From contig CAZEKB010000001.1 in the NCBI GenBank assembly GCA_964512225.1, positions 62,001 to 126,000 of the forward strand: 64,000 nt of DNA, written 5' to 3'. Numbering within the stretch: the stretch's first letter is position 1; every line of letters begins with the position of its first letter. Shown in pieces: positions 16,936-25,968 of the stretch. The position numbers and the translations under genes are program-made. The DNA comes from CAZEKB01 sp964512225. Lineage in GTDB: Bacteria > Myxococcota_A > UBA796 > UBA9615. A model generated the notes under the pieces. That model saw nothing but the letters and a program-made list of their open reading frames with translations. It did no database searches and was not told where the DNA came from.

Positions 16936-17618
16936 GCGGGGTGGAGATCTCCGGCCTCTAGGGCGAATCGGCGGGGCATTGTGCCTGCGAGATCGAGGTT
17001 GTGGGTGGCGATGAGGAAGGTCGTGCCGAGGTCTCGATTGAGCTCGAGCAGGAGGTCGTGGATCGCGCCCCCCGTGGAGGGGTCGAGGTTGCCCGTGGGC
17101 TCGTCCGCGAGCACGAGCGCCGGACGCAGGACGAGGGCGCGCGCGAGGGCGGTCCGCTGCTGCTCTCCGCCGCTCAGCTCCCCCGGCGCGTGCTCCACCC
17201 GGTCGGCGAGCCCCACGCGCTCCAGCAGCTCCCGCGCCGCCGCCTTGGCGTCCCGCATGGTCCAGCCCGCGATCAGCGCGGGCATCATCACGTTCTCCAG
17301 CGCGGTGAACTCCGGCAGCAGGTGATGGAACTGGAAGACGAACCCGATGTTCTGGTTTCGGAATTGTTCGACCACTACTTCACGTTCGGAGAGCAACTCC
17401 TTGTCGTTGTAGAAGATCGTCCCGTCACTTGGCCGATCGAGGAGGCCGAGCAGGTGCAGCAGCGTCGACTTGCCGCTGCCCGAGACGCCCACGACGGAGA
17501 CGCAATCCCCGGATTCAATGCTGAGCGAAATGTCTTTGAGGACAGGTATTTCCCGCTCATTCATGAAGTAGGACTTACAGACTCCGTCGAGCCGGATCGC
17601 GAGGCCCCCGTCAGTCAT
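16932..17618 (-). CDS. lolD: Lipoprotein-releasing ABC transporter ATPase
   Basis: 228 residues. Walker A GVSGSGKST, Q-loop FVFQFHHLLPEFTALENVMMP (LolD/MacB type), signature LSGGEQQRTALARAL, Walker B LVLADEPTGNLD and H-loop ATHN. It powers extraction of lipoproteins from the inner membrane for delivery to the outer membrane. ATG start 8 bases inside the lolC end. The central part (17340-17600) is noticeably less GC-rich than its neighbours, but the coding pattern is intact. Confidence 0.94.
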   Translation of the reverse strand: MTDGGLAIRLDGVCKSYFMNEREIPVLKDISLSIESGDCVSVVGVSGSGKSTLLHLLGLLDRPSDGTIFYNDKELLSEREVVVEQFRNQNIGFVFQFHHLLPEFTALENVMMPALIAGWTMRDAKAAARELLERVGLADRVEHAPGELSGGEQQRTALARALVLRPALVLADEPTGNLDPSTGGAIHDLLLELNRDLGTTFLIATHNLDLAGTMPRRFALEAGDLHPA

Positions 17619-19356
17619 CCCGCAGGCCCTCCACGGGGTCGACGGAGGACGCCTGCCAGGCGGGCCAGAGCGTGGCCAGGAAGCTGATCGTCACGGCGAG
17701 GACGGCGACGAGCCCCACGAGCGGGGGCGAGATGTCCACGGGGAGGCGGTCCACGTAGTAGACGTCGCTCTCCAGGGGGATGAACTGCCACCGCGCCAGC
17801 GCCGCGCACGTGGCGAGGCCGCCGGAGAGGCCGATGACGGTGCCGATGAACCCGACGATCAGGCCGTCGACCATGAAGAGCCGCATCAGCGCGGCCCGGC
17901 CCGCCCCCATCGCCTTCATGATCGCGATCTCGCGGCTCTTCTCGACCACCAGCATGATCAGCGTCGAGATGATGTTCAGGGCTGCGACCGCGACGATGAA
18001 GGTCAGGATGATGCCCATCACCACCTTCTCGAGCTTCAGCGCCTGGAAGAGGGGGGCGTTCATCTCCTGCCAGTCGCGCGTCCAGATCGGGTACTGCAGC
18101 TTCGCCCCCACCTGCGACGCGAGGGCCGGGGCCTCGTAGATGTCCTCGACCTTGATCTCGAACCCGGTGACGGCGTCGCCCATGCGCAGGAAGTCCTGCG
18201 CGATCTCGAGGTTCGTATACGAGAACTTCGTGTCGTACTCGTACATCCCCGAGTGGAACGTGCCCGCGACCACGTAGGGCACGACGCGGGCCTGCATGCC
18301 CCCGAGCGGGCCCACCTCGCCGATCGGCGAGTACCCCTGGATCATGTCCCCCACCGTGACCCGCAGCGCGTGGGCCATCTCCTTGCCGATGAGGATCCCG
18401 GGGAGCTTGTTCGCGGGCGGGGCCTCGCCGTCGAGGAACATCGCGTCGGGGGGGATGGGATCGTCGAGGTTCTGGAGGATCTCGAGGGCCTCTTCCCGGG
18501 ACGCGACGCGGCCGTTCGGTCCGAGGATCAGGTTGTCCGCGAGGTCGGTGACCTCGGCGACGGTGGCGGGGTCGATGCCCTTGAAGATCGCGCCGGTGAC
18601 CGTGTGCTTCGAGCGCAGCAGGAACTCCGTGTAGACGAACGGGGTCACGCCGGTGATGCCGTCGATCTCGCGGACGCGGTCCACCTTCGTCTGCCAGTCC
18701 TCGATCTTGTGGTCGTAGGACAGCGCGACGATGTGCGAGTTGGCGCCCAGGATCTTCTCCTGCAGGTCGACCTCGAACCCGGCCATGACCGAGAGCACGA
18801 CGACGAGCGTCCACACCCCGAGGGCGACCCCTCCGATCGTGAGCCCGGTCACGACGGAGACCCCGGCCGCCGCCTTGCGGCCCCGCATGTAGCGCAGGGC
18901 CACGAACGTCTCGAAGCGACCCGAGCCCTCGGGGCCCGCCCCGTGCGCGAGGCGGTCTGCGGCGGCCGCCACCAGGCCTTCCCAGACGAGCCGCCGCAGG
19001 ACCCAGACGAGCGCCGCGATCGGCGCCCAGATCGGGACGAGGATGAGGGTCGGGATGCCCAGGAGCCACAGCGCCCAGGGGGCCCGGACGTCCAGCCGCA
19101 GGAGCGCCGAGAGCAGCGCGCCGAGGTGGATCAGGAACGAGTTGAAGGTCTCGATCGTGATGACGATCGGGAACCCGAGCAGGGCCACGATCCCCACGAG
19201 CAGCCGCCCGGCGCCGCGCGGCTCGGTCGACTCACGCCGCCGCCCGGACTCCAGCACGAACAGCAGGCCGTCTCCGCAGATCCGGGCGAGGCCGAGCAGC
19301 AGAACGATCGGAGCCCAGAGCGGCGCGGTCAGCAGCAGCAGAAGCCGCAGGAGCAT
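17611..19356 (-). CDS. lolC: LolC/LolE lipoprotein-releasing permease with N-terminal membrane extension
   Basis: 581 residues, against about 410 for typical LolC/E. The canonical part starts at residue 148 (FETFVALRYMRGRK), with the first helix TGLTIGGVALGVWTLVVVLS, a periplasmic domain (about 195-440) and the three C-terminal helices of an FtsX fold (NIISTLIMLVVEKSREIAIMKAMGA). Residues 1-130 add three or more hydrophobic segments not found in LolC. I chose the ATG at 19356: it lies after a plausible promoter and just before hydrophobic sequence, whereas the longer frame runs through that promoter. It would work with LolD as a homodimer, since no second permease is present here. Confidence 0.88.
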   Translation of the reverse strand: MLLRLLLLLTAPLWAPIVLLLGLARICGDGLLFVLESGRRRESTEPRGAGRLLVGIVALLGFPIVITIETFNSFLIHLGALLSALLRLDVRAPWALWLLGIPTLILVPIWAPIAALVWVLRRLVWEGLVAAAADRLAHGAGPEGSGRFETFVALRYMRGRKAAAGVSVVTGLTIGGVALGVWTLVVVLSVMAGFEVDLQEKILGANSHIVALSYDHKIEDWQTKVDRVREIDGITGVTPFVYTEFLLRSKHTVTGAIFKGIDPATVAEVTDLADNLILGPNGRVASREEALEILQNLDDPIPPDAMFLDGEAPPANKLPGILIGKEMAHALRVTVGDMIQGYSPIGEVGPLGGMQARVVPYVVAGTFHSGMYEYDTKFSYTNLEIAQDFLRMGDAVTGFEIKVEDIYEAPALASQVGAKLQYPIWTRDWQEMNAPLFQALKLEKVVMGIILTFIVAVAALNIISTLIMLVVEKSREIAIMKAMGAGRAALMRLFMVDGLIVGFIGTVIGLSGGLATCAALARWQFIPLESDVYYVDRLPVDISPPLVGLVAVLAVTISFLATLWPAWQASSVDPVEGLRDD

Positions 19357-19441
19357 GGGAGACCAGAGTCGGAGAGGGAGGGGCGCGGGGCTCGAAAAAC
19401 GGGCGACGGAGCCGCCCCCACGGGGGTTTCGGGGCGTCGGG

Positions 19442-19470
19442 ACCCTACGGGAACACCCCTGCCCCGTCAA
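19442..19470 (-). promoter_or_regulatory. Candidate promoter of the lolC-to-LPS gene run
   Basis: On the minus strand, TTGACG (19470-19465), a 17-base spacer, and TAGGGT (19447-19442), about 85 bases before the lolC ATG. This is the only sizeable gap upstream of the 15-kb envelope run, so a promoter is expected here. Confidence 0.45.
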
Positions 19471-19570
19471 TCGTTCCGCGCGGCCCTGGAACGCCGACGA
19501 GGACGGCGACCCCGGGCGTCGCCGGAGTCGGTCCCTGGTAGTGTCCCCCCGACTCTGCCGGAGACCGCCC

Positions 19571-20656
19571 TTGGCCCCTCGAACGCTCGCCCCGTCCCTC
19601 CTCGCCGCGGCCGTCGCGCTCGCCGCCTCCCCCGCGTCGGCGGAGCCCGCCGGCCACTACGACCCCGACCGCATCCCCCCCGCGTCGCGGGTCTTCGTGG
19701 ACGTCTCGAAGGCGTCGGGCGGGGCCGTGACCCCCATCGAGCGGGCCCTCGTCCAGGCGGACGGAGCGCTGGCCGACCTGGAGCTGGCGCTCGGCCTCTC
19801 GGCGGGGTCGGTGGACTCCGGCAAGCACGGGGTCTGGAAGGCGAGGCTGGACGAGCGCTCCACGCGGTTCTTCGCCGAGGCCGAGGCCTTCCAGAACGAG
19901 GTCTACGCCCTCGGCGACGGCTTCCAGCGCGCGTTCGAGGAGGCGACGACGCGGGCCCTGGCGGCGATCGAGGGCGAGGTCGTGGAGTGCCGAGAGCCGC
20001 AGGGCAGCGCTCTGGGGGCGCTCGCGGGCAAGACCGAGCCGGCTGTGTCGACGTGCCCGGGCGGAGACTTCACGAAGGCCATCGCCGCGGCCTGGGACGC
20101 CGACGCGGTCCTCTCCGAGGCGCTCGCTCCCCTCCGCGAGCCGCTCGCGACCAGCGTCACCAGGTACGAGGACGAGGCGGAGGTCCTGGCCCTCGGATCG
20201 AACGCCGCGGGCGGCACCTGGGTCTCGCCCCAGGAGCTCGCCTCGGCCATCCCCGAGGCCGCCGAGATCCTCGACGCGATCGACTCCCGGGCCGATCAGG
20301 CGCGGGGCGTGCTCCGTGAGGCGAAGGAGTCCCTGCAGAAGGACGACCCGGTCGCCGAGGACATCGTCAAGGCCATCCGCAACCGCGCGCGGGGGATCCG
20401 CGCGTGGACCGACGACCACCGCGCCGCCCTGGGAGCGGCGCTCGTCGAGGCGATCGAGCGCAACCGCAAGCGCGCGGGCAAGAAGGGCGGCTGGGTCGAC
20501 GTCGGCGTATGCGTGAACCCCGAGGTCTGGAGCGGCTGCGCGGGGACCGACGCCGTCGACGGCGTCGCCGAAGCGCTCCTCAAGGACAAGAAGCTGATCA
20601 AGGCGCTCGAGCGCATGCTGATCGAGCTGTCGGAGCCCGAGACGTCCCTGCAGTGA
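19571..20656 (+). CDS. Secreted protein of unknown function
   Basis: 361 residues, not recognised. Begins at TTG with GGAG seven bases upstream. The signal peptide (LLAAAVALAASPASA-E) predicts export. The mature part is largely helical and charged (ALVQADGALADLELALGL, AFQNEVYALGDGFQRAFEEATTRAL), with Cys residues at VVECREP, STCPGG, VGVCVNPEVWSGC that could form disulfides. It has the look of a periplasmic helical-bundle protein. Convergent with prfB: the two stops are back to back (TGATCA at 20654-20659). The opposite strand also carries open frames here, but codon bias and the signal peptide favour this one. Confidence 0.6.
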   Translation: MAPRTLAPSLLAAAVALAASPASAEPAGHYDPDRIPPASRVFVDVSKASGGAVTPIERALVQADGALADLELALGLSAGSVDSGKHGVWKARLDERSTRFFAEAEAFQNEVYALGDGFQRAFEEATTRALAAIEGEVVECREPQGSALGALAGKTEPAVSTCPGGDFTKAIAAAWDADAVLSEALAPLREPLATSVTRYEDEAEVLALGSNAAGGTWVSPQELASAIPEAAEILDAIDSRADQARGVLREAKESLQKDDPVAEDIVKAIRNRARGIRAWTDDHRAALGAALVEAIERNRKRAGKKGGWVDVGVCVNPEVWSGCAGTDAVDGVAEALLKDKKLIKALERMLIELSEPETSLQ

Positions 20657-21788
20657 TCAGCCGGTCCGCTCCTCGGCGGCCTGCTCCGCCTGGCGGCTGA
20701 GCCACGCCTCCATGAACGGCGTCAGATCGCCGTCCAGCACCCCGTCGACGTTCCCGGTCTCGTATTGGGTGCGCAGGTCCTTGACCATGCGGTAGGGAGC
20801 GAGCACGTAGCTGCGGATCTGGCTGCCCCACTCGATCTTCTGCTTCGGCGCCGCCTTGGCCTCCGCCTCGGCCTTCGCCTGCGCCTCGAAGTGGTCGTAC
20901 AGGCGCACCTTCAGGACCTTCATCGCGGACGCCAGGTTCTTGTGCTGGCTGCGCTCGTTCTGGCACTGGACCACGATCCCGGTGGGGAGGTGCGTGATGC
21001 GCACGGCGGAGTCCGTCGTATTGACGTGCTGACCCCCCGCGCCGCTCGCGCGGAACCGGTCGACGCGGAGGTCCTTGTCGAGGATCTCGATCTCGACCTC
21101 GCGATCGATGTCGGGGAACGCGGTGACCGCGCTGAAGGCGGTCTGGCGCCGGGCGTTCGCGTCGAATGGGGAGATGCGGACGAGCCGATGGACGCCCATC
21201 TCGCTGCGCAGGTAGCCGAAGGCGTACTCGCCGTCGATCGAGAGCGTGGCCGACTTGATCCCGGCCTCTTCGCCGTACTGCCGGTCCAGGATCTTGACCT
21301 TGTAGCCCTGGGCCTCGGCCCATCGCGCGTACATGCGCAGGAGCATCTCGGCCCAGTCCTGGGCGTCGGTGCCCCCCGCCCCGGCGTTGATCTCGACGAT
21401 GGCCGACGCGCTGTCTTCTTCCTCGCCCAGCAGGGTGCGCAGCTCGAGGCGGTCCAGGGCCTTGGCGATCGTGGGCGCGGCCGCTCGGGCCTCGTCCGCG
21501 AGCTCGGGCTCGTCCTCCTCGGCGGCCAGCTCCACGGCCGTGAGCGCGTCGTCGAGCTGGTCGCGCAGGTCGGTCCAGGCCGCGACCTCCTTGTCGAGGC
21601 GGGCCTTCTCCTGCATGACCTTCTTGGCGGCGGTGGGGTCGTTCCAGAGCGCGGCGTCTTCGGTGCGCTCGACGAGCTCGGTCAGCCGAGCCTGCTTGCC
21701 GTCGACGTCAAAGATGCCTCCGGAGCTTGGAGACGCGGTCGTCCAGCGCGGCGAGCTGGGCCTTCAGATCGTCGAGAACCTGAGTCAT
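20657..21788 (-). CDS. prfB: Peptide chain release factor 2, programmed +1 frameshift
   Basis: Terminates translation at UGA and UAA. Read as two segments: 26 codons from the ATG at 21788 to CTT (21713-21711), then a skip of one T (21710) and on from GAC (21709) to the stop at 20657, giving 376 residues. The SPF anticodon motif (RISPFDA) is near residues 206-208 and GGQ (SGAGGQHVN) at 251-253, matching E. coli positions. The in-frame UGA at the shift site gives autoregulation by RF2 level. ATGA overlap with ybeY. Confidence 0.96.
21707..21720 (-). promoter_or_regulatory. RF2 +1 frameshift site
   Basis: On the minus strand the site reads CTCCGGAGGCATCTTTGAC. CGGAGG is an internal Shine-Dalgarno three bases before the slippery CTT, followed by the in-frame TGA stop and C. 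This is the well-known prfB recoding element of E. coli; the SD-to-CTT spacing is the same. Confidence 0.93.
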
Positions 21789-22246
21789 GCCCGGAGGGTA
21801 CCGACGCGCCCCAGGGCCGTCCACAGCGCCTGCTCGGCGGCCTCCATGGTCGCTCGCTCGTCCGGCTGGTGGTGGTCGTGGCCGAGCAGATGCAGCACGC
21901 CGTGCAGGAGCAGGAAGGTCAGCTCGTCGTCGAGCGTCCACCCGTCCGAGCGGTCCACGCGGGTCGCGGCCGTCTCCACCGAGATGACGACGTCGCCGAG
22001 CAGGGGCCCGTCCTGGGCGAACGACAGCACGTCCGTGGCCGCGTCCTTGCCCCGGTAGTCGCGATTGAGGGGGCGGATGCCCGCGTCGTCGGTGAGGAGG
22101 ACCGACAGCTCCAGGGGGGCGCCGCGGTCCCGCGCTTCGGGGAGCGCTTCGACGAGGTCCAGGAGCCTGCGACCCGTCTCGGCGAGGGCCCCGGCCTCGT
22201 CCTCTCCTCTGCCCTGCACGGCCACGTCGACGACGTGCTCAGCCAT
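21785..22246 (-). CDS. ybeY: YbeY endoribonuclease / rRNA maturation factor
   Basis: 153 residues. Zn-binding motif HGVLHLLGHDH and the conserved LNRDYRGKDAATDVLSF segment. The family acts in 16S rRNA 3'-end maturation and ribosome quality control. It overlaps pgpH by 8 bases and prfB by ATGA. The order phoH-pgpH-ybeY is widely conserved. Confidence 0.93.
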   Translation of the reverse strand: MAEHVVDVAVQGRGEDEAGALAETGRRLLDLVEALPEARDRGAPLELSVLLTDDAGIRPLNRDYRGKDAATDVLSFAQDGPLLGDVVISVETAATRVDRSDGWTLDDELTFLLLHGVLHLLGHDHHQPDERATMEAAEQALWTALGRVGTLRA

Positions 22247-24818
22247 CGGCGGGCGGGCCCTTCGCGGGCGCGTGCTCCTCGTCGGTGATCGCGAGTTGCT
22301 CGGGCGGCGGCGGCGTCTTGTCGGGGCTTCCGCCGGGGCCGAGGCTGCCCGGGGGCGGCGTGAGGTCGGGGAGCTCGAGGGTGATCGACTTCGCGGGTAC
22401 GCCTCGGCCCCGCGCCGGAGGCGCAGTGGGCGGCTTCGGGTACTCGATGCGGTGGTGGTGGATCCCGAGCAGGACGGAGACGAACGTCTCGCTCACGACC
22501 CGGAGGTCCGACAGGGTCAGCGGGCACTCGTCCAGCTGGGAGTCCGCGACGACCCGGTTCACCATCGCCTGCACGCGCGCCGAGATCGTGCCCGCCGTGT
22601 GCGACTTCAAGGAGCGCGTCGCGGCCTCGACGCCGTCCGCCAGCATCATGATGGCGGCCTCCTTCGTCTGCGGCTTGGGCCCCGGATAACGGTAGTCCTT
22701 GTCGTCGACCTCCCCCTTCTCGGGGTCCGCCGTCTGGAGCGCCTTGTTGTAGAAGAACTGCACCAGGGACGTGCCGTGATGCTGGGGGATCATCGCGATG
22801 ATCGGCTCCGGCAGCCCGTGCCGACGACCGAGCTCGATCCCCTCCTTGACGTGGTTCGTGATGACGAGCGCCGACATCGAGGCCGCCAGGCGGTCGTGCG
22901 GGTTGTCCATGTCCCGCTGATTCTCGATGAAGTAGTGGGGCTTGAGCGTCTTGCCGATGTCGTGGAAGTAGGCGCCCACCCGCACGAGGAGCCCGTCCGC
23001 GCCGACGGCCTTCGCCGCGGCCTCCGCCAGGGAGCCCACCATCATCGAGTGGTGGTACGTCCCCGGGGCCTTGACGATCATCTCCCGGAGCAGCGGGTGG
23101 TTGAGGTTGCTCAGCTCGAGCAGCTTGCTCTGCGTGAGGAACCCGAGCGCCTCGAACACGGGGACGAGGCCGACCGCGAGGACCCCCGCGAAGAGGCCTC
23201 CCGCGAGCGCGAAGAGGATGTGGAACAGGCCGTCTGTGACCCAGTTGCCCGCGATCCACGCGGCGCCCTGCAGGCCGAGGCCGGTGTTCAGGTCGATGGC
23301 CACGACCGCGAGCACGTTCGTCAGGCCCGCCACGGCGCCCGCGCGGATGAGGCGGTACCGCTCCTGGGCCACGCCCAGGCCCCCGGCCGCCGCCAGGGAC
23401 GACACCAGGAAGTAGAGCCCCAGGTACAGGTCGCCGTGACACATCGCCGCGGCGACGACGGACGCGACGATCGACCACACCGTCGCCGTCACGGCGTTCA
23501 TGAGGGTCCGGACCATGATCGCGCCCGCCGCGACGGGCACGAAGAGGCCGTAGGCGTCGATGGGGATGCGGGGCACGGCCGAGTGGAGCGCCGTGCCGAG
23601 GCCGTGCAGGAGCGCGGACATCGCCCCGATCAGCAGGAGGAGGACGGCCATCGCGAGGAGGTCCGTGAAGCGACGACTGAACGCGTCGACGTAGCGCAGG
23701 GCGAACCGCTCCACGGAGGACAGCAGGATCGTGAGGAGCAGCGTGATCGCGAGCAGGTGCACGAGCGGGTGGTAGGACGACGCGCCCTCGTTCATGGCCT
23801 CGATCACGCGCAGCGCGCCGGGCGTGATCGGCTCCCCGGCCCGGTGGATCACCTGGCCCCGCTTGTAGTGCGTCGTCACCGGCTGGACGGCCGCCGAGGC
23901 GAGGTCGCGCTCGACCTCGGTGGTGCTCGCGTTGAACCGGAGGTTGGGCTGCGTCAGCTCCCGGGCGAAGCGGATGACGGTCGTGAGGACGTGAGGGGGG
24001 CGGTCGCCGAAGTCTTCGGCCGCGGTGCGGGAGATCTCGTCCCGGGCGGTGGCGAGGTCGAGGACGTCGGTGAGGTCCTCGAGGGAGTACTCGGTGCGGC
24101 TGCTGCCTTCGAGTCGCGAGATGACGATGCCGCCGGTGCGGGGCAGGTCGTCCGTGTCGAAGACCACGAGCCCGCTCATGGCCACGCGCACGAGCTCCTT
24201 GATGTCGCGCTGTACGGCATCGCTGAAGCCCACGGAGCGCAGGTTGGCGCCGTCCGTGTCGTCGAGCTCGAGGCCGAGCGTGCTCTCGAACTCGTCGAGG
24301 CGGCGCATCATCACCGCGGGGTCGATCACCGGTCCGTCCGCGACCACCTCGTCGTCGTCCGGGTCGGCCGCGACGTCGCCGGTGTCGCCCGCGCCCTCCT
24401 CGCCCTCTTCGGGCTCGCGGGCCGCCGCCGCCTGCTCCTCCAGGAAGGTGCGGATCTCCACGAACGCGCGGTCGATGCGCCGCTGCACGTCGGCCCCGAG
24501 GAGGACGTCGTGCTCGAACACCGGCGAGACCGCGTCCCGGGCCGCCTTGCGGCGCTCCAGGGTCAGCTTGAGATCCTCGACCTCGAAGGCGCGGTGGGCC
24601 CGGATGTCGGTGGGCGCGATGTCGCCTTCGTCGAGGCCGGCGGTGCCCGCGCGGGGCGTCCAGTCGACCATCATGGCGCCGAGCAGCGCCCCGAGCACCA
24701 GCCCCAACAGGAGCCGGTTCACGGTCGGCCGTCGGGACCCGACGCGGTCGATGCGACCCTGCAGCTCCTCGCTGCGGCGGGCCCTCAGGCGCGCGGTGAC
24801 CCCGCCCTTATCGGCCAT
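22239..24818 (-). CDS. 7TMR-HD phosphohydrolase, PgpH-type
   Basis: 859 residues. An N-terminal transmembrane helix (about 35-53) precedes a large extracytoplasmic 7TMR-HDED-type domain. Seven or so membrane helices follow (about 345-570), then a cytoplasmic HD domain with YHHSMMVGSLAEAA, the HD pair FHDIGK and MIPQHHGTSLV. A Pro-rich tail of about 60 residues ends the protein. In Firmicutes PgpH hydrolyses cyclic di-AMP; substrate here is inferred from architecture. Overlaps phoH by 11 bases and ybeY by 8. Confidence 0.9.
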   Translation of the reverse strand: MADKGGVTARLRARRSEELQGRIDRVGSRRPTVNRLLLGLVLGALLGAMMVDWTPRAGTAGLDEGDIAPTDIRAHRAFEVEDLKLTLERRKAARDAVSPVFEHDVLLGADVQRRIDRAFVEIRTFLEEQAAAAREPEEGEEGAGDTGDVAADPDDDEVVADGPVIDPAVMMRRLDEFESTLGLELDDTDGANLRSVGFSDAVQRDIKELVRVAMSGLVVFDTDDLPRTGGIVISRLEGSSRTEYSLEDLTDVLDLATARDEISRTAAEDFGDRPPHVLTTVIRFARELTQPNLRFNASTTEVERDLASAAVQPVTTHYKRGQVIHRAGEPITPGALRVIEAMNEGASSYHPLVHLLAITLLLTILLSSVERFALRYVDAFSRRFTDLLAMAVLLLLIGAMSALLHGLGTALHSAVPRIPIDAYGLFVPVAAGAIMVRTLMNAVTATVWSIVASVVAAAMCHGDLYLGLYFLVSSLAAAGGLGVAQERYRLIRAGAVAGLTNVLAVVAIDLNTGLGLQGAAWIAGNWVTDGLFHILFALAGGLFAGVLAVGLVPVFEALGFLTQSKLLELSNLNHPLLREMIVKAPGTYHHSMMVGSLAEAAAKAVGADGLLVRVGAYFHDIGKTLKPHYFIENQRDMDNPHDRLAASMSALVITNHVKEGIELGRRHGLPEPIIAMIPQHHGTSLVQFFYNKALQTADPEKGEVDDKDYRYPGPKPQTKEAAIMMLADGVEAATRSLKSHTAGTISARVQAMVNRVVADSQLDECPLTLSDLRVVSETFVSVLLGIHHHRIEYPKPPTAPPARGRGVPAKSITLELPDLTPPPGSLGPGGSPDKTPPPPEQLAITDEEHAPAKGPPADG

Positions 24819-25896
24819 TGTCGGGGGAATCTCCGCCGGGATCGTTCGCGCGACTCTCCAGGGCGGCGGTGTGTTGCTCGTACGCCTCGACGATGCGCTG
24901 CACCAGGGGGTGGCGGAGCACGTCGGTGTGCGTCAGCTGGACGAACGGGATCTCGTGCACGCGGCCGAGGATGCGCCGCACCGTCTTGAGGCCGGAGGCC
25001 TGCCCCCCCGGGAGGTCCACCTGGGTGACGTCGCCGGTGACCACCGCGCGGCTGCCCGTCCCCAGACGCGTGAGGAACATCTTCATCTGCTGCGGCGTGG
25101 TGTTCTGCGCCTCGTCGAGGATGATGAACGCCTTGTCCAGGGTTCGGCCGCGCATGAACGCGAGCGGCGCGATCTCGATCGTCCCCTGGTCCATCAGCCG
25201 CTGGCACTTGCCGGGGGCGAGCATGTCGTGAAGCGCGTCGTACAGAGGCCTCAAGTAGGGGTTTACCTTTTCTGCCAAATCCCCAGGCAAGAAGCCGAGT
25301 TTCTCGCCTGCCTCCACGGCCGGTCGACAGAGGATGATCCGGCGCACCTCGCCGGCGTTCAGCGCGGCCACGGCCATGGCCACCGCGAGGTAGGTCTTGC
25401 CGGTCCCTGCGGGTCCGATGCCGAAGACGACGTCGTGGGCGCGGATCGCGTCGACGTAGAGCTTCTGGTTCGGCGATCGGGGCGTGATGGCCCGGCGGCG
25501 AGCGGTGACGAGGATCGTGTCCTGGAACAGCGCGCGGAGGTCGGTCCGCTCGCCCCGGGCGTACAGGGTCGAGGCACGGTGGACTTCGTCGCGCGTGAGC
25601 GTGCACCCCGCCTCGCTCAGGGCGATCAGCGCGCGCACGCACTCCTCCGCCAAGGTTCGCCGCGCGGGCTCGCCCTGAATCCAGAGGACGTTGCCCCGCG
25701 ACGCGACCGAGACCTCGAACTGCCGTTCGACGATCTTGAGGTTGCGTCGACGCTCCCCACACAGCTCGCGCATCCGATGCAGGTCTTCCACGACGATCCG
25801 GACGGCGTCGTCGGGGGAGACGGTGGTTTCGGGGGGCGCGACCGCGGGGGCCTCGGGGACAGACTCGGCGGGGATGGGGATCCGATCCTCCTTCAC
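24808..25896 (-). CDS. PhoH-like ATPase (PhoH/YbeZ type)
   Basis: 362 residues. The N-terminal domain resembles a KH-like segment (RRNLKIVERQFEVSVASRGNVLWIQG). The P-loop ATPase domain has GPAGTGKTYLAVAMA, RPAVEAGEKLGFLPGDLAEKVNPY and IILDEAQNTT, TGDVTQVDLP. The usual partner of YbeY, it is thought to be an RNA helicase or RNA-associated ATPase. GTG start with GAAGG six bases upstream; AAGGAGG lies just inside the frame but precedes no usable start. A second, PIN-domain PhoH is at 38352-39719. Confidence 0.9.
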   Translation of the reverse strand: MKEDRIPIPAESVPEAPAVAPPETTVSPDDAVRIVVEDLHRMRELCGERRRNLKIVERQFEVSVASRGNVLWIQGEPARRTLAEECVRALIALSEAGCTLTRDEVHRASTLYARGERTDLRALFQDTILVTARRRAITPRSPNQKLYVDAIRAHDVVFGIGPAGTGKTYLAVAMAVAALNAGEVRRIILCRPAVEAGEKLGFLPGDLAEKVNPYLRPLYDALHDMLAPGKCQRLMDQGTIEIAPLAFMRGRTLDKAFIILDEAQNTTPQQMKMFLTRLGTGSRAVVTGDVTQVDLPGGQASGLKTVRRILGRVHEIPFVQLTHTDVLRHPLVQRIVEAYEQHTAALESRANDPGGDSPDNGR

Positions 25897-25968
25897 AGGT
25901 GCCTTCGCAGTGTACCTAGCCGGCCGATTCGGGGGCGTCGGGGGCGGGCAACCGTGACGCGTCTCGCC

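Noticed and set aside
17340..17600. Lower-GC patch in lolD as horizontally acquired
   Set aside because: The patch lies within conserved ATPase motifs and the gene is overlapped on both sides by its normal operon partners.
17611..19470. lolC start at 19470
   Set aside because: It lies on the -35 of the only plausible promoter; the ATG at 19356 begins a hydrophobic segment.
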